A stretch of DNA of 64,000 nt, taken from the NCBI GenBank assembly GCA_003254905.1, contig QANU01000796.1:607577-671576 (forward strand), in the 5' to 3' direction. Both the position numbers and the translations under genes were made by a program. Of the stretch, positions 25,401-38,756 are shown piece by piece. Below the pieces are notes generated by a model. The model did no database searches. It had not been told where the DNA came from and worked only from the letters and a program-made list of their open reading frames with translations. Each line of letters opens with the position of its first letter. The stretch's first letter is position 1. This stretch comes from Nissolia schottii. Its lineage: Eukaryota > Streptophyta > Magnoliopsida > Fabales > Fabaceae.

Positions 25401-26423
25401 TAGGGGTGGGAATAGGCCTGTTTCAGTAAAAAAGCCAGGTCAGGTCGTCACGAAAGTCTGTTAGGTCTGTTTACTCATGAATGTTCATATAGATTTACTA
25501 AAAAAAATAAACTTATTTTAAGTTCAATAAGACTTAAACCCAATACCTTTACCATTCAAAATAATGTTTTATCCACTAGACTAGCATTACTTTTTACAAC
25601 ATTTTATGCAATCATATTTATTAATATAATTTTATTATTTAATTTTTCTTTTTAAAGAAACCATAATCTAAAGAGTCTCTAGGACTCTCCCACACCCACA
25701 CTCTCATCTGAATAATGTGAGAGAGCTTTGCTGACATTTTCCTTTTTGTTTTTTGTTGGTCAAATGCCATATTTTGCTTATGATCTTGCTATCAAATACT
25801 AAGCAAGAGAATTGGTGATATACATAACAATGTTAAGCAAACTTTTTTGGGATATGGATTTTCAATTCTTTATTGAAAATGTCTTTTTGATTCATATTGA
25901 ATTTATACACTCTTGCTTGTTATATAATAAATGTTATATATTCAGTTAAACTCCCTCCCTTCTCTCAAGAAATACCTTTATATATATAATTAGTTTTTTA
26001 CTTTAAAATATTATTACATTAAGAAATTAAGTTATTAACAAAAATAATACTTTTTATGATTATTTTTAAAAAATTTAAAATTACATATTTTATTTTAATA
26101 TTTATTTTTTATTTTTTATAATAAAAAATACACTGACATATCAATGATATATGACATTTTACAAACAAAAAATAAAAAGAAAAATTTCAGCAAAGCTCCG
26201 TCACATTATTCAGATGAGATGAGAGTGTGAGTGAGGGAGAGTTCTAGGGACTCTTTAGATTAGGGTTTCTTTAAAAATAAAAATTAAATAATAAAATTAT
26301 ATTAATAGATATGATTACATAAAATTTTACAAAAAATAATGTTAAAATAAATTTACTTTTTTAATAAATACAAATGAACATTTATGAATAAACAGACTGC
26401 AACCAGACCTGTTCCCACCCCTA
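25401..26423. mobile_element. Fold-back hAT-type element with long arms
   Basis: The ends are TAGGGGTGGGAATAGG and, reverse-complemented, TAGGGGTGGGAACAGG. The flanking octamers CTCAGCTC (25393-25400) and CTCAGCAC (26424-26431) match at 7 of 8 bases, a hAT-length target duplication. The inverted homology goes far beyond a normal TIR: 25401-25740 pairs, with gaps, with 26188-26423. Shared inner words include AATCTAAAGAGTC and CTGAATAATGTGA. The loop of about 440 bp is AT-rich. No transposase is present. Confidence 0.75.
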
Positions 26424-26933
26424 CTCAGCACAAAGGCAAGTTGACACCAAAACCCAAAATATTCAACGCGTTGGAGCCTACATGCATAACATAGTAAGTA
26501 AGTAAGCAAAGTCCAACTACTCACTCTCAATGCAATTTAATGCATGAGAGAGAGAGAGAGAGTGTGTGTGTGGTTTAAGTCTGGGGGTGGGGTGGTAGCA
26601 GCAGAAGTCACAGCCTAATAGTCACTGCCCGTCCACAAGTGGCTCGCAAGAGAGAAGAAAACCTCTCCTTTTAGTGGAGACATTATTACGTCCTCATCCA
26701 ACCCCTAAGTAAGATTGATCTAGCTCTCATGTATTTTTCTTTTGAGTTGCAATACATGTATTTATTTAGTCTTAGATACTTTATTAATTTATATTTTATT
26801 TATTATTAGATAAGATTTTAATAGAGTTTACTCTTTTAAAATTATGTTCAATGATAAATGAAATGTGAGTCAACATGATATCTTATATTAAATGAATATA
26901 TGTTTCTTTTTTCTTTTTTTTAGATGTGGATTA
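26424..26933. other. Spacer with (GA)n(GT)n microsatellite
   Basis: A run of GA then GT dinucleotides lies at 26546-26573. Nothing else is recognisable. Confidence 0.4.
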
Positions 26934-27421
26934 CTCTCTCCAATCTATTTTAACTGTCACTTTGACTAAAAATATTTGGTCTAAATTATTTGACATTCTC
27001 AATTTTCAAATCAAAATTTATTATTAAGTTTAGAATTGTATTATTAATTTATAAAAATCTTAAAAATAATAACTTTTCAGTATCATTTTTATCTCTTTCT
27101 TTATTATCAAACATTTTAATTAAATTAAATAAAGATATTTTAGTAAACTTATCATTGAAATCACTTTTCATTATAATTTTTTTAATACCTGAACATTTAG
27201 TTAAATAAAGTGACATTTAAAATAAATTTGAGCGAATCAGGAGGTGTGACGTGATGGTAACTCGCATTATCCTGTGTGTGGGTTCAATTTTTAACCATGA
27301 GAATAAAAAAATATTTTTTTACTAACAGTCTACCATTTTGTGTAAACTCAGTTATTGTGAGGAGATTGTCATTATCACTAGTACACATCCCACCTAAAAA
27401 TAAAAAATAGATTTGAGGGAG
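26934..27421. mobile_element. Stowaway-type MITE interrupted by a SINE
   Basis: TA flanks the unit at both sides. The left end CTCTCTCCAATCTATTTTAA and the reverse-complemented right end CTCCCTCAAATCTATTTTTT are inverted. Without the SINE and one copy of its target duplication, the unit is about 300 bp. Confidence 0.55.
27236..27404 (+). mobile_element. tRNA-derived SINE
   Basis: An A-box-like GTGACGTGATGGTAAC and a B-box-like GGGTTCAATTT are spaced as in a tRNA head, followed by a body and an A-rich end. The flanking 16-mers at 27220-27235 and 27405-27420 match at 14 of 16 bases, a good SINE target duplication. A diverged relative is at 12440-12610. Confidence 0.65.
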
Positions 27422-27880
27422 TATGGTATAAAATGAGAGAATAAAAGATTGTGCACCCTTAAATATATTCGGTGGGACCATATACAAATACGTTGATCCA
27501 ATGAAAAAATTTAAAATGCATTCAAAGAAAAAAAATATATTTTAGGTGAGCCAAATCTTTTGGCTTTAGATGGTGGTAACAGAATACTCGTGCCGCATAA
27601 AACTGACAACTTTGTTTACATTAGTAACCTTAATAATAAAAATAGAAATAGAAATAAAAAGGGTGTAGAAGCCCGTTTCAAAAAAACTTAGTAGCTAAGT
27701 TGAAGCCTGCAGTGCGCTCTCTCTCTATCAGTCTATCTTTCTTGCTCGCTAATAAATATTCCCATCCTCTTTTTTACACCATATATTATGGCACCTCCTC
27801 CTCTTGCCCCTTAATTCCCCTCTCCTCAATACAACTGCTACAGCCAGCCAGCTACCTGATCTTCCAAGGCCAATAGTAAG
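27422..27880 (+). other. ABCB2-like upstream region and 5' leader
   Basis: A CT-rich tract (27715-27735) and a TATA-like AATAAATATT at about 27750 precede a pyrimidine-rich leader ending at the ATG. The exact TATA box and transcription start are uncertain. Confidence 0.4.
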
Positions 27881-30800
27881 ATGTCAGACCGGGTTTCGAT
27901 CTCCGGCGATGTGGACAGTAAGGAAGGAACAGAGAGCAAGAAGGAGCACAAGGTTCCTTTTCTGAAGCTCTTCTCTTTTGCTGACTCCTATGATTGCGTG
28001 TTAATGGCTGTTGGATCTGTTGGAGCATGTGTCCATGGTGCCTCCGTTCCTGTCTTCTTCATCTTCTTTGGCAAGTTGATTAATGTCATTGGCTTGGCCT
28101 ATCTTTTCCCCAAGGAAGCTTCTACCCAAGTTGCCAAGGTTTGTATCACATAGAGATATTTCTTTCTTGTCTCTTCTTCCCCCATGCATTTACGACACCA
28201 GTGTCTTTCATTAAGGAATCTAAATTACAGTTTCAGGCTATTTATTAATTAATTAAGTAATCAAAGCTAGAGAACGTTTTATTGTATTTATTTATGTATT
28301 CAATGTTTTCATAATCCTTTTTTATTTTTCATGTCTCATGATGCCACCCATTAAAAAAACCCTCTTGTTTTATATATATATATTTATGTTTTCAAATTTC
28401 TAAGCTACTAGCTAATTAGATGGAAATAACATTATATATGGCCTAATCAAGTTCACAACTGAAGGGTATTTTGGGGGATTACTAACCCTTAATTTGCAAT
28501 CTAGAAATTCTTCTTCTTTTTTGCAAGTTCCTAATGTATAGTGGTTGTTTTGGAATTTTGCAGTACTCGATGGATTTTGTGTATCTAAGTATAGCAATAC
28601 TGTTTTCATCTTGGACAGGTATGAAATTATGTGGTACATATATCTCTACCCAAGTAAAAAATAATAATAATAATAATTTCCTAATCTGATTAATTATTTG
28701 ATTTGATTAATCTTATTAACTATAAAAGAAAATGTTTGATTGATTCTACACATAGAGGTGGCTTGTTGGATGCATACTGGGGAACGCCAAGCAGCAAAGA
28801 TGAGAATGGCTTATTTAAGGTCAATGTTGAACCAAGACATTAGCCTATTTGATACCGAGGCATCGACGGGAGAGGTCATTTCTGCAATTACTAGTGACAT
28901 TATTGTTGTTCAAGATGCACTATCCGAGAAGGTATGCATGTTGCTTATTTCCGGCAACAATTTCAGGCTTTTGAAATTGGTCCTAATTGGGAATTCCTAC
29001 TACTTTGATTTGATGCATTATATCATTTAGTAGTTGTGAAAAGACAAACAAGTCCTTTTTTACTCTCACCAATTTTCAAATTTCACCTTAGTATTCGGTT
29101 TCCCCCACTTCAATTTCGATTAATGTTAAATTGTTGCACTAATGGTTTTCAGTTTTCGTTAATTAATTAAAGCGTGTCAAATAGTTTCCCACTTTAATTT
29201 TCTACGGTTCCTCTTGGTAAACCAAATTCCAAAGCTAGTAGAAAATAAACGCAACTACTGTTGGGGTTGGGGATTTAATAATAGGGTTTTACTGAGTACT
29301 TGTTAAGGAGAAAAGAAAATTTTATCTGTCACTTAAAAAATTTGTTTCCAACCACTAATAATAGTCATTTTCTGATTTTAAGATCCATTGAGTCAAAAAA
29401 ATGACTATTATTAATAAACACTAATAATATTTGATTAATTATATAAAAATGTATTCCATCCATCCATTTTAAGTTCTCAATTTTTACTTTTAAATACATG
29501 GTTGATTGGATTTATTTAGATGATCCAATTAATAATGTATTTAAAATTCAAAACAACTAAAATTAATATTAGGTGACAGATAATAAAAACAGAGAGGCGG
29601 TAATTAAATGGGTTGAAAAGATTATTACTGCAGGAGTTGACTGATGAAGGAAGTGTTGTTGTTATTCGGTGTTGGACTTGAGAGACGAATCTGACAGCAT
29701 AATAATATCTTTAGTGTGAGAGTCCAAGCAGTTGTGGGATTTAATGCGTATAGATGGGGTAGCATTTATATAGGTTGGTTGCGTTGTTTTTTAGGTTTTC
29801 CTGTGCCCTGCTCTGCAAGTGCCCACACTTAAAACTTTAAACTGCATTGGTGGATGGTTAATGTGTGTATGTAATTACTATAAGCATCTACCACCCCTTG
29901 CTAGTTGCTGCCTTTTTCTTTATTTGGGTTTTTGCTCACGGGTGCTTAGACCAATGCTTAAGGGGATTTTTTCCCCCCTCTCTTTTTAATAAGAAGAAAG
30001 CTATCATATTTCGGTTCTATGCATTAAAAATTCCAGGGTCCTAAGAAGAAATAGCTACCAAAGAGACTAAGAATTGAAATAGAAACCAAACACTCTCTTA
30101 CTTTTCAATAAAATATTTTTATCTAAAATTCTTTAACAATTGTCCTAAACCAAAAAAATAAAATAAAATTCGATAATAAGACTTACAATTTTTTTTCCTT
30201 TTTAATAAAATACTTACATACTTAGTTCTTTAAGCAATTTTTTTTTCTTCTTTTTTACCGTGAAAGCAGCCTTGTAATAATTTAATAATTATAATTATCA
30301 TTAAGGCCTCCTCATTGAATTTACATAGTTAACAATTTGTAATTATTGTTCTGCAATGGCAATAATATGTAATTGTTCTTATGCAATGGGAATAATTTTG
30401 TCGGAAAACGTACGTGGTTTCTTTTTTTTTCTTTTTTTTTTTAAATCTTCCTAAGCTTGCAATTAACTTCGTTATTAGTAGTTCAGTAAAAGATATGGAT
30501 GATAATGGAAGATTGATGCATGGGATTTACAGGTAGGGAACTTCATGCACTACATAAGCAGATTTTTGGCTGGTTTTACCATTGGCTTCGTGAGAGTGTG
30601 GCAGATCAGTCTAGTTACACTTTCAATAGTCCCCTTGATAGCACTTGCTGGTGGACTTTATGCATACGTCACAATTGGGCTTATTGCGAAAGTTCGAAAG
30701 GCTTATGTTAGGGCTGGTGAAATTGCTGAAGAGGTAAACTTATCTTCATGCCTATCCTATTTGACAAAATAAACCCTGAATTTCTTGTGCACAATCAAGG

Positions 30801-33800
30801 TCCTTCCTCTCTTATTATTTATCACTTTAGAGAAGTGTTACTTTCCATAATATCTCCCATTCTCATGCATCAATAGAGTATTTATATTTATAATTAACTT
30901 TTCCCTTTCATGATATTCTAAATATACCAATAATCGAAAACAATAGCGTGACATTAATAGAATTAATTAATTAATTAATTAAAAATTAAGAACTAAGGAA
31001 GTATATTTTGGTAAATATATTTCACAATCAGAGTCTTGATTTTGGGTTACTCAATTATTGTACGAATGATTAAAGTAACAAATAACATGGAACGGAAGAG
31101 AGAGAAACCAAGGATACGATTTGGCATTGATCAAAGCTCTCATGTGCAATATGACCCCGTTACTAGATGTCATAAATTGACAATGTGGCACTCCTTCTGG
31201 GTGTTTTCAGGTGATAGGGAATGTTAGAACGGTTCAAGCATTTGCAGGAGAGGAAAGAGCAGTGAAATCATATAAAGCTGCTCTTATGAACACTTACAAA
31301 AACGGTCGAAAAGCAGGATTAGCAAAGGGTCTTGGGCTAGGCTCAATGCATTGTGTCCTTTTTCTGTCATGGGCTTTGCTTGTTTGGTTCACCAGTGTTG
31401 TTGTTCACAAGAAGATTGCCAATGGGGGAGAATCTTTCACTACCATGCTCAATGTTGTGATCTCTGGCCTGTAAGCACTACCATGTGCATTATTTTCCGT
31501 ACTCAATATATTATATGGCATTACCATGTGCATTGTTATTTCCCTCACCTAAACCATAATTAACATTGTTCATTGCATTAGTACTAGCACAAGAGGCTGA
31601 GGCAGATCCTACCAAAGCACTTGAGCATTTTATTTAACTTGTGTTTGTTCTGTAGAGACCAATTATTATCAAGTTAAGGTGGATGATCAGTTTTGTTTCT
31701 CAGGTCACTTGGCCAGGCTGCACCTGACATCTCTGCATTTATCCGAGCAAAGGCGGCGGCCTATCCCATTTTCGAGATGATAGAGAGGGACACGGTGAGC
31801 AAAAGCAGCGCAAAGACCGGCCGCAAATTGAGCAAACTGGAGGGCCATATCCAATTCAAGGATGTCTGTTTCAGCTACCCTTCTCGTCCGGACGTAGCTA
31901 TCTTCAACAACCTCTGCCTTGAGATTCCTGCAGGGAAAATTGTAGCCCTTGTGGGAGGAAGTGGTTCTGGAAAGAGCACCGTTATATCTTTGATCGAACG
32001 CTTCTATGAACCCCTTTCAGGCCAGATATTATTAGACAGGAATGATATCAGGGAACTTGATCTCAAATGGCTTAGGCAGAAAATTGGGCTGGTTAATCAA
32101 GAACCTGCCCTCTTTGCCACAAGCATCAAGGAGAACATACTGTATGGTAAAGATGATGCCACTCTTGAAGAACTAAAACGCGCGGTGAAGCTTTCAGAAG
32201 CTCAGTCTTTCATTAACAATCTTCCTGAGAGATTGGAAACTCAGGTATGATCTATCTATGCATCTTTAGATTTTTAATATAAAAGCAGCATAATAAAAGA
32301 TGAGAACTAAGGAAATAAAGGAATGGTTCCGGTGAAGTGGTTTATCCTAACAGTTGAATGCAAATATTTATGGATTATACAGATGGACATTTGATCACAA
32401 GGCTGCAAAGTCGATTCTATAAAAAATATGATGGATTTTTGTTTCACAAGAGGTGATACTAAATCTGTTTTCATCAGGTTGGTGAGAGAGGGATCCAACT
32501 ATCAGGTGGACAGAAGCAAAGAATTGCGATATCACGAGCTATAGTGAAGAATCCATCAGTCCTTTTGTTGGATGAAGCAACCAGTGCTCTGGATGCCGAG
32601 TCAGAGAAGAGTGTACAGGAGGCTCTTGATCGAGTCATGGTTGGCAGAACAACTGTGATAGTGGCTCACAGGCTTTCTACCATTAGGAATGCAGATATCA
32701 TCGCTGTCGTTCAGGGAGGGAAGATAGTTGAGACTGGCAACCATGAGGAGCTCATGTCCAACCAAAAAAGCGTCTATGCATCACTTGTGCAACTCCAGGA
32801 GGCATCCTCTCTGCAGCGCAACCCCTCCATCGGTCCTAGCTTGGGACGGCAATCAAGGTACTTTGCTGTCATTGTGGCACTTAGAACATGTGCAGTTTTC
32901 ATTGCTCAACTGCAATTAAAACAAGTGAGATTGCTTAGGTAGTGTTTGGTTCTTGTCTTGTCTTGAGACAAAGGAGACAAAGACATTAAGGAAAAGGGTT
33001 TAAAATTGTCCTTGTCTCAAAAAGGGAACAAAGACAAAAGGCAAGCTAATTTCTGTGCCTCAAAAAGTAGAGAGACACAAGAAACATGTCACACAGTCTC
33101 TACTTCTGTCTCATGATAGGAACCAAACGCTACCTTAGTTCTGTCAACATGAGGTGTTGTTGGAAAAATGTGATATTTATTAGTCACACCATTTTAATGG
33201 AGAAATCTGATATGGGAAATTCAAACTTGTCCTTGGATGTGTTTACTGACTAATCTCCTTTTCCTATATGTTGCTATAATAAAATCTCATTAGCATCCAA
33301 CTTAATGGTTACATGTTTCCTGTGATTGCAGCATGAAGTACTCAAGAGACTTATCCCAAAGAACCACAAGCTTTGGTGGTAGTTTTCGATCAGATAAAGA
33401 ATCGATGGGGCGGGTTTGCGATGAAGTGGAAAATGCAAGCAAGACAAAGCATGTTTCAGCAAGAAGACTCTACTCCATGATTGGCCCTGACTGGTTTTAT
33501 GGGGTTTTTGGAACCTTCTGTGCATTTATTGCTGGAGCACAGATGCCACTTTTTGCTCTAGGCATCTCTCACGCTCTTGTATCATACTATATGGACTGGG
33601 ATACGACGCGCCACGAGGTCAAAAAAATTGCTTTCCTCTTCTGTGGAGCAGCAGTTATAACTGTCACTGTCCATGCCATTGAACATCTTTCTTTCGGAAT
33701 CATGGGGGAGCGACTTACTCTTCGTGTTAGAGAAATGATGTTTTCAGGTAACTGTGATCAAGTAATTGCTGCATTCCCTGTAAATTATCCACTTGTCTTC

Positions 33801-35864
33801 CCATGAAATGTTTCCTTTTAAACTCTTACTACTCCTACCATTTTTTTTCACATATTGTGAATGGAATCAGAAAATTTTCCATGTGCTTTGTAACTGGTTA
33901 TGCAAGTTGTTTTTGCATGCTTTAAGGCTTCAGTATTGTTCTTGATCAATGTTATTCATAAATCCACCATCTTGTTCTGATGAATTATGTCATAAAGATG
34001 CATATGCATTTGCAGCATTCAACACTTTGTCTTAGTTCTTAAAAAATTTTGAAGTTGAAAAACAACTAACTAAGCAATCACAGGCTCAAACTTGATGGTC
34101 TTTCCTTTCACTTAACTTCTCTCATTCCCCTGGCTGCAGCTATTTTGAAGAATGAAATTGGCTGGTTTGATGATACAGACAACACAAGTTCTATGCTTTC
34201 GTCGCGTTTAGAGACCGATGCAACTTTATTACGAACTATAGTTGTTGATCGCTCTACAATCCTCTTGCAGAATGTTGGCCTGGTTGTTGCTTCATTTATT
34301 ATTTCCTTCATGTTGAACTGGAGAATAACACTTGTTGTCCTGGCCACATATCCCTTGATCATTTGTGGTCACATCAGTGAGGTTCCCTTCTTGCTCCATA
34401 TTCTATCAATTAAGAAACCGGCATGTTCGTTTGCCTTATTAATTTTCTATGATGATCATTTCAGAAACTTTTCATGAAAGGCTATGGTGGCAACTTGAGC
34501 AAAGCATATCTAAAAGCCAACATGTTGGCTGGGGAGGCCGTGAGCAACATGCGCACCGTTGCTGCATTTTGTTCTGAAGAAAAGATCCTTGACCTTTATG
34601 CTAATGAGCTTGTCGATCCTTCCAAGAATTCTTTCCGGCGGGGTCAAATTGCAGGCTTATTCTATGGCATTTCCCAGTTCTTTATTTTCTCATCTTATGG
34701 CCTTGCCTTGTGGTACAAGCTTCAGCTTCATACTTTGATTAATTTGTCAATAGGCTAAAATGTGAAGGGTGTTTACCTTGTGTGCTTAGATTTGTATGCC
34801 ATTTTTATTCAGGTATGGATCTGTTTTGATGTACAAGGAGCTTGCTAGCTTTAAATCAGTTATGAAGTCGTTTATGGTTTTGATTGTGACGGCGTTGGCT
34901 ATGGGAGAGACATTGGCACTGGCCCCAGACCTCTTGAAAGGGAATCAGATGGTTGCATCAGTTTTTGAAGTGATGGATAGAAAGACAGGAATAATAGGTG
35001 ATGTTGGAGAAGAGTTGAAGACAGTGGAGGGAACAATTGAGCTCAAGAGGATCCACTTCAGCTACCCTTCAAGGCCAGATGTGGTTATCTTCAAGGATTT
35101 CAATCTACAAGTTCCTTCTGGCAAGAGTATTGCCTTAGTGGGGCAAAGTGGTTCTGGTAAAAGCTCTGTTATCTCCCTTATCCTCAGATTTTATGATCCA
35201 ACATCTGGGAAGGTGATGATCGATGGTAAGATGTCTCAACAATATTCTATGCTTTATCCACTCAACAAGCTTCCTTTGATCCAACATTGATAAATAAAAA
35301 AATGTTGCAGGAAAAGACATCAGGAGACTGAATCTGAAATCTCTGAGGAAACACATTGGCCTAGTGCAGCAAGAGCCGGCCCTCTTCGCAACCTCAATCT
35401 ATGAAAACATTCTTTATGGAAAAGAAGGAGCCAGTGATTCAGAGGTAATAGAGGCAGCAAAGCTAGCCAATGCTCACAACTTCATCAGCGGGCTGCCGGA
35501 GGGATACTCAACAAAGGTGGGGGAGCGAGGAGTGCAGCTATCCGGGGGGCAGCGGCAGAGGGTGGCCATTGCCAGAGCAGTCCTGAAGAACCCTGAAGTG
35601 CTGCTGCTGGACGAGGCCACCAGCGCGCTGGACGTCGAGTCGGAGCGCATAGTGCAGCAGGCTCTGGACAGGCTTTTGCACAACAGGACAACAGTTATTG
35701 TGGCACATAGGCTCTCCACAATAAGAAATGCAGACCAAATCTCAGTTCTGCAGGATGGCAGGATAATTGAGCAAGGGACTCATTCAACCCTTATAGAGAA
35801 TAAAACTGGACCATACTTTAAATTAGTCAACCTTCAACAACAACAACAGCATCATCAACTATAG
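27881..35864 (+). CDS. ABCB2: Full-size ABC transporter, subfamily B (ABCB2/PGP2-like)
   Basis: Twelve exons give 1247 aa: 27881-28138, 28564-28618, 28756-28931, 30533-30733, 31211-31470, 31704-32244, 32478-32857, 33332-33747, 34140-34381, 34465-34712, 34813-35225 and 35311-35864. All have GT..AG borders. The order is TMD1-NBD1-TMD2-NBD2, as in P-glycoproteins. NBD1 has Walker [10 protein letters not shown] (about 401-409), signature LSGGQ (505-509), Walker B LLLDE (526-530) and switch His 561. NBD2 has GQSGSGKSS (1036-1044), LSGGQ (1140-1144), LLLDE (1161-1165) and His 1196. All key residues are present, so both sites look active. The C-terminus is Gln-rich. Family knowledge: these are membrane exporters driven by ATP. 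The ABCB2/ABCB10 grouping rests on words such as [20 protein letters not shown]. The substrate cannot be read from sequence. Intron 7 carries a MITE. Confidence 0.93.
32938..33134. mobile_element. PIF/Harbinger-type MITE in ABCB2 intron 7
   Basis: TTA flanks both sides (32935-32937 and 33135-33137). The ends are GGTAGTGTTTGGTTCTTGTC and, reverse-complemented, GGTAGCGTTTGGTTCCTATC. At 197 bp it is non-coding. It sits about 80 bp downstream of the exon 7 donor and does not touch the splice sites. Confidence 0.65.
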
Positions 35865-37784
35865 CACAATGGAAGAAGACAACACACACAACCAGAAAAT
35901 GACCATGGATTTTTTATACTGTATTTTTGTGTTATTATTATTATTATTTGTTTTTTTGTCCCTTTTTAACCTCCCCAGATTTTTAGAGAGTCATGGGAAT
36001 TGGGGGTGCTGCTGTTTGGACCAGGAATAATAGTGCCATATATGTGTGTTTGTAAAAATATAAAAATTGGTTTTCATATTTAGCTCTTGATTTTCATTTT
36101 GTAATTCCCCGTCTCTGGTTATAAGCATAAAGGAGACAATGGGGAGTAGAGGCCTATATTTAATTGTATTGAGTAACTAGCACTAAATCTGCAAAAAGAA
36201 GGAAAGTTCATAAATTCAACATTTTCTTCTTCTGTGGAAGCCATAACTGCTTCTGAGATTCTCACATCATATGAACTATGTCATTCAGTTACATACACGA
36301 GAGTGTGAAAAATCCATAATTGCATGGTTGGTATACGTTTGAACACACCACACCACCAAACCATATATTATACACACACAAATACACATTGACTAGTCTT
36401 CAACATTGATATATTAATAAGTATCATCCAAGAAGAATTGCAGTGACAAACTTTGCAACTTACAAGGAAGATGAACAAATCTGAAAAAGTCAATAAGGGC
36501 TAAATGATTATAATGCTAAAGTACTATAATTTATTTATTTTTGAATATTCGATTATTCAATTTTCCTTTTTGGTATATCAAACCTACTACCTCCATCTAA
36601 ATTTCCACTCACCCATCTCCACCGGAATATGTCTAAGAGACTAAATAATCCAACCTGTCAAAGAGAGAGAGAGAGAGACTAAATAATCAAATTAAGCATA
36701 TAAGCCAAAAACTTGTTCAATATGTAACAAATTCTAGCTAGGAGAAAAAAAAAGTGTAAAACACCGAACAACTCATTTTTATTTTTATTTTTTATTCGAA
36801 GTTTAGGTGGGAATAGACACCAGTATCCTACCAGCTTCAAGACATGTCTTTAAACTGTTAGAGTGCTTACAATGATATTTACAGATCACCCACCAACAAC
36901 ACCCTCGCATCAATTACACATTCGTATAGTTGATCATTGCTTGTTACATGGAATCCAACACACACAACAACAATAATAATAATAATAAATAAATAAACTA
37001 AAACACTTGAAATAATAAACCGAGAAGTAAAGAAGAAAACTAAAAGAGGGAGAAAGATCTACCATTGCTTACAAGAAGGGCAAAATAGATCATTTGCATC
37101 AACTGGTTATGGTTATGGTTATGGTTATGGCCGATAGATTATATTTTTCTAGTAACGCATCAAGTAAGAGAATGACTTATTTAAAAGAACAAATCTTGAT
37201 GATTGGATCAGACATGCATGTATGTACGATTAATATTAAAACATAAAATTATATAAATATTTTACATAACCACGTGGTTTTAAAATTATTTTTCAATATT
37301 GACCATCTATATATATGAGACTGAATGGAATGTCTTCAACTCATTTATTTGACTGCTTTATAAGGGTAGATGGTATCCTACAAATGGGCTATATTTTAAC
37401 AAAAAATTCGATGACTTTGTAGCCTGTAGTCAACAGCCTAATCAGGAATTATAAAGCACCTAAACTATATATAACTTAGACCGAAAATCTATGCATTAAG
37501 CCTAATGCCTAGCTACAGCCGTCCAACTACATGGCGGCTCTGCACAATCAACGAGTCTCACTATTTATATTTGTCTATCATGAGAAATGATATTTGTACT
37601 CACTAATCTAATTTAGTGTGTTCATTTGCAGCGTCATGGATTTGTGAGTAAAATAGCAGAAATTTCACGTTAATTAGCATAAAATCGTGTAAAATAATTA
37701 AGAATAGGCCTGTTTGTGATTGTTGTCCATTGCAGTCTCTCTTACTCCCTCACCATTAACATTATATCCCCTCCCACTATTTAC
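35865..37784 (+). other. ABCB2 3' flank and spacer
   Basis: The first roughly 200 bp are T-rich and probably 3' untranslated. A (GA)n run lies at 36662-36680 and a four-fold GGTTAT run at 37107-37130. No gene is recognisable. Confidence 0.4.
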
Positions 37785-38285
37785 ATTAGGGGTGAAAATA
37801 GCTAGGTTATGGTAGGTTAGGCTAGATTTTGACTTAAACAAGTTAAACTTGTGTTATAAATATACGGTATGTGTTAGACTCATTAGATTAATATAGATTC
37901 TATTTTAAAGCTTAACTTGACATTTGTAAAATTCTGGTCTCACCTATAAACCTATTTAATAATAAGTTCTGTTGATTAAATTTGCAAAATGATAAATTGA
38001 TGATGACAAACATTGCATGAACATTTTAATATGTGTGCTAGTGTTTCAGGCAAATTAATTTTGTTAGCAAAATTACACTCTCCTATCCCAAATTATTTGT
38101 AATGATATTACAAGAAAAATAAGAAAGAAAAGGAAGATGGGCCCAGCATTTTATATGCAACAAAAGCAAAGAAAGCATGGATGTAGTCCAAGATTTATGC
38201 TGAATACTTATCAGCACATTTGACTTGACAAATTAAGACCATGAGGAAAAAGAATGCACGGCTCACAAGCTTAATTTTATGGCAG
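37785..38285 (+). mobile_element. hAT-type element, left end only
   Basis: TTAGGGGTGAAAATAGCTAG resembles the left terminus of the element at 45268, and the following AGGTTAGGCTAG words fit that family. The right end is not visible; it may lie in the assembly gap that begins at 38286. Confidence 0.35.
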
Positions 38286-38756
38286 NNNNNNNNNNNNNNN
38301 NNNNNNNNNNNNNNNNNNNNNNNNNNNNNNNNNNNNNNNNNNNNNNNNNNNNNNNNNNNNNNNNNNNNNNNNNNNNNNNNNNNNNNNNNNNNNNNNNNNN
38401 NNNNNNNNNNNNNNNNNNNNNNNNNNNNNNNNNNNNNNNNNNNNNNNNNNNNNNNNNNNNNNNNNNNNNNNNNNNNNNNNNNNNNNNNNNNNNNNNNNNN
38501 NNNNNNNNNNNNNNNNNNNNNNNNNNNNNNNNNNNNNNNNNNNNNNNNNNNNNNNNNNNNNNNNNNNNNNNNNNNNNNNNNNNNNNNNNNNNNNNNNNNN
38601 NNNNNNNNNNNNNNNNNNNNNNNNNNNNNNNNNNNNNNNNNNNNNNNNNNNNNNNNNNNNNNNNNNNNNNNNNNNNNNNNNNNNNNNNNNNNNNNNNNNN
38701 NNNNNNNNNNNNNNNNNNNNNNNNNNNNNNNNNNNNNNNNNNNNNNNNNNNNNNNN
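38286..38756. other. Assembly gap (471 N)
   Basis: Only unknown bases. Long open frames that cross it are artefacts. Confidence 0.99.

Noticed and set aside
37107-37130. GGTTAT run considered as an interstitial telomere tract
   Set aside because: The plant telomere unit is TTTAGGG; this is a simple hexamer repeat of four units.
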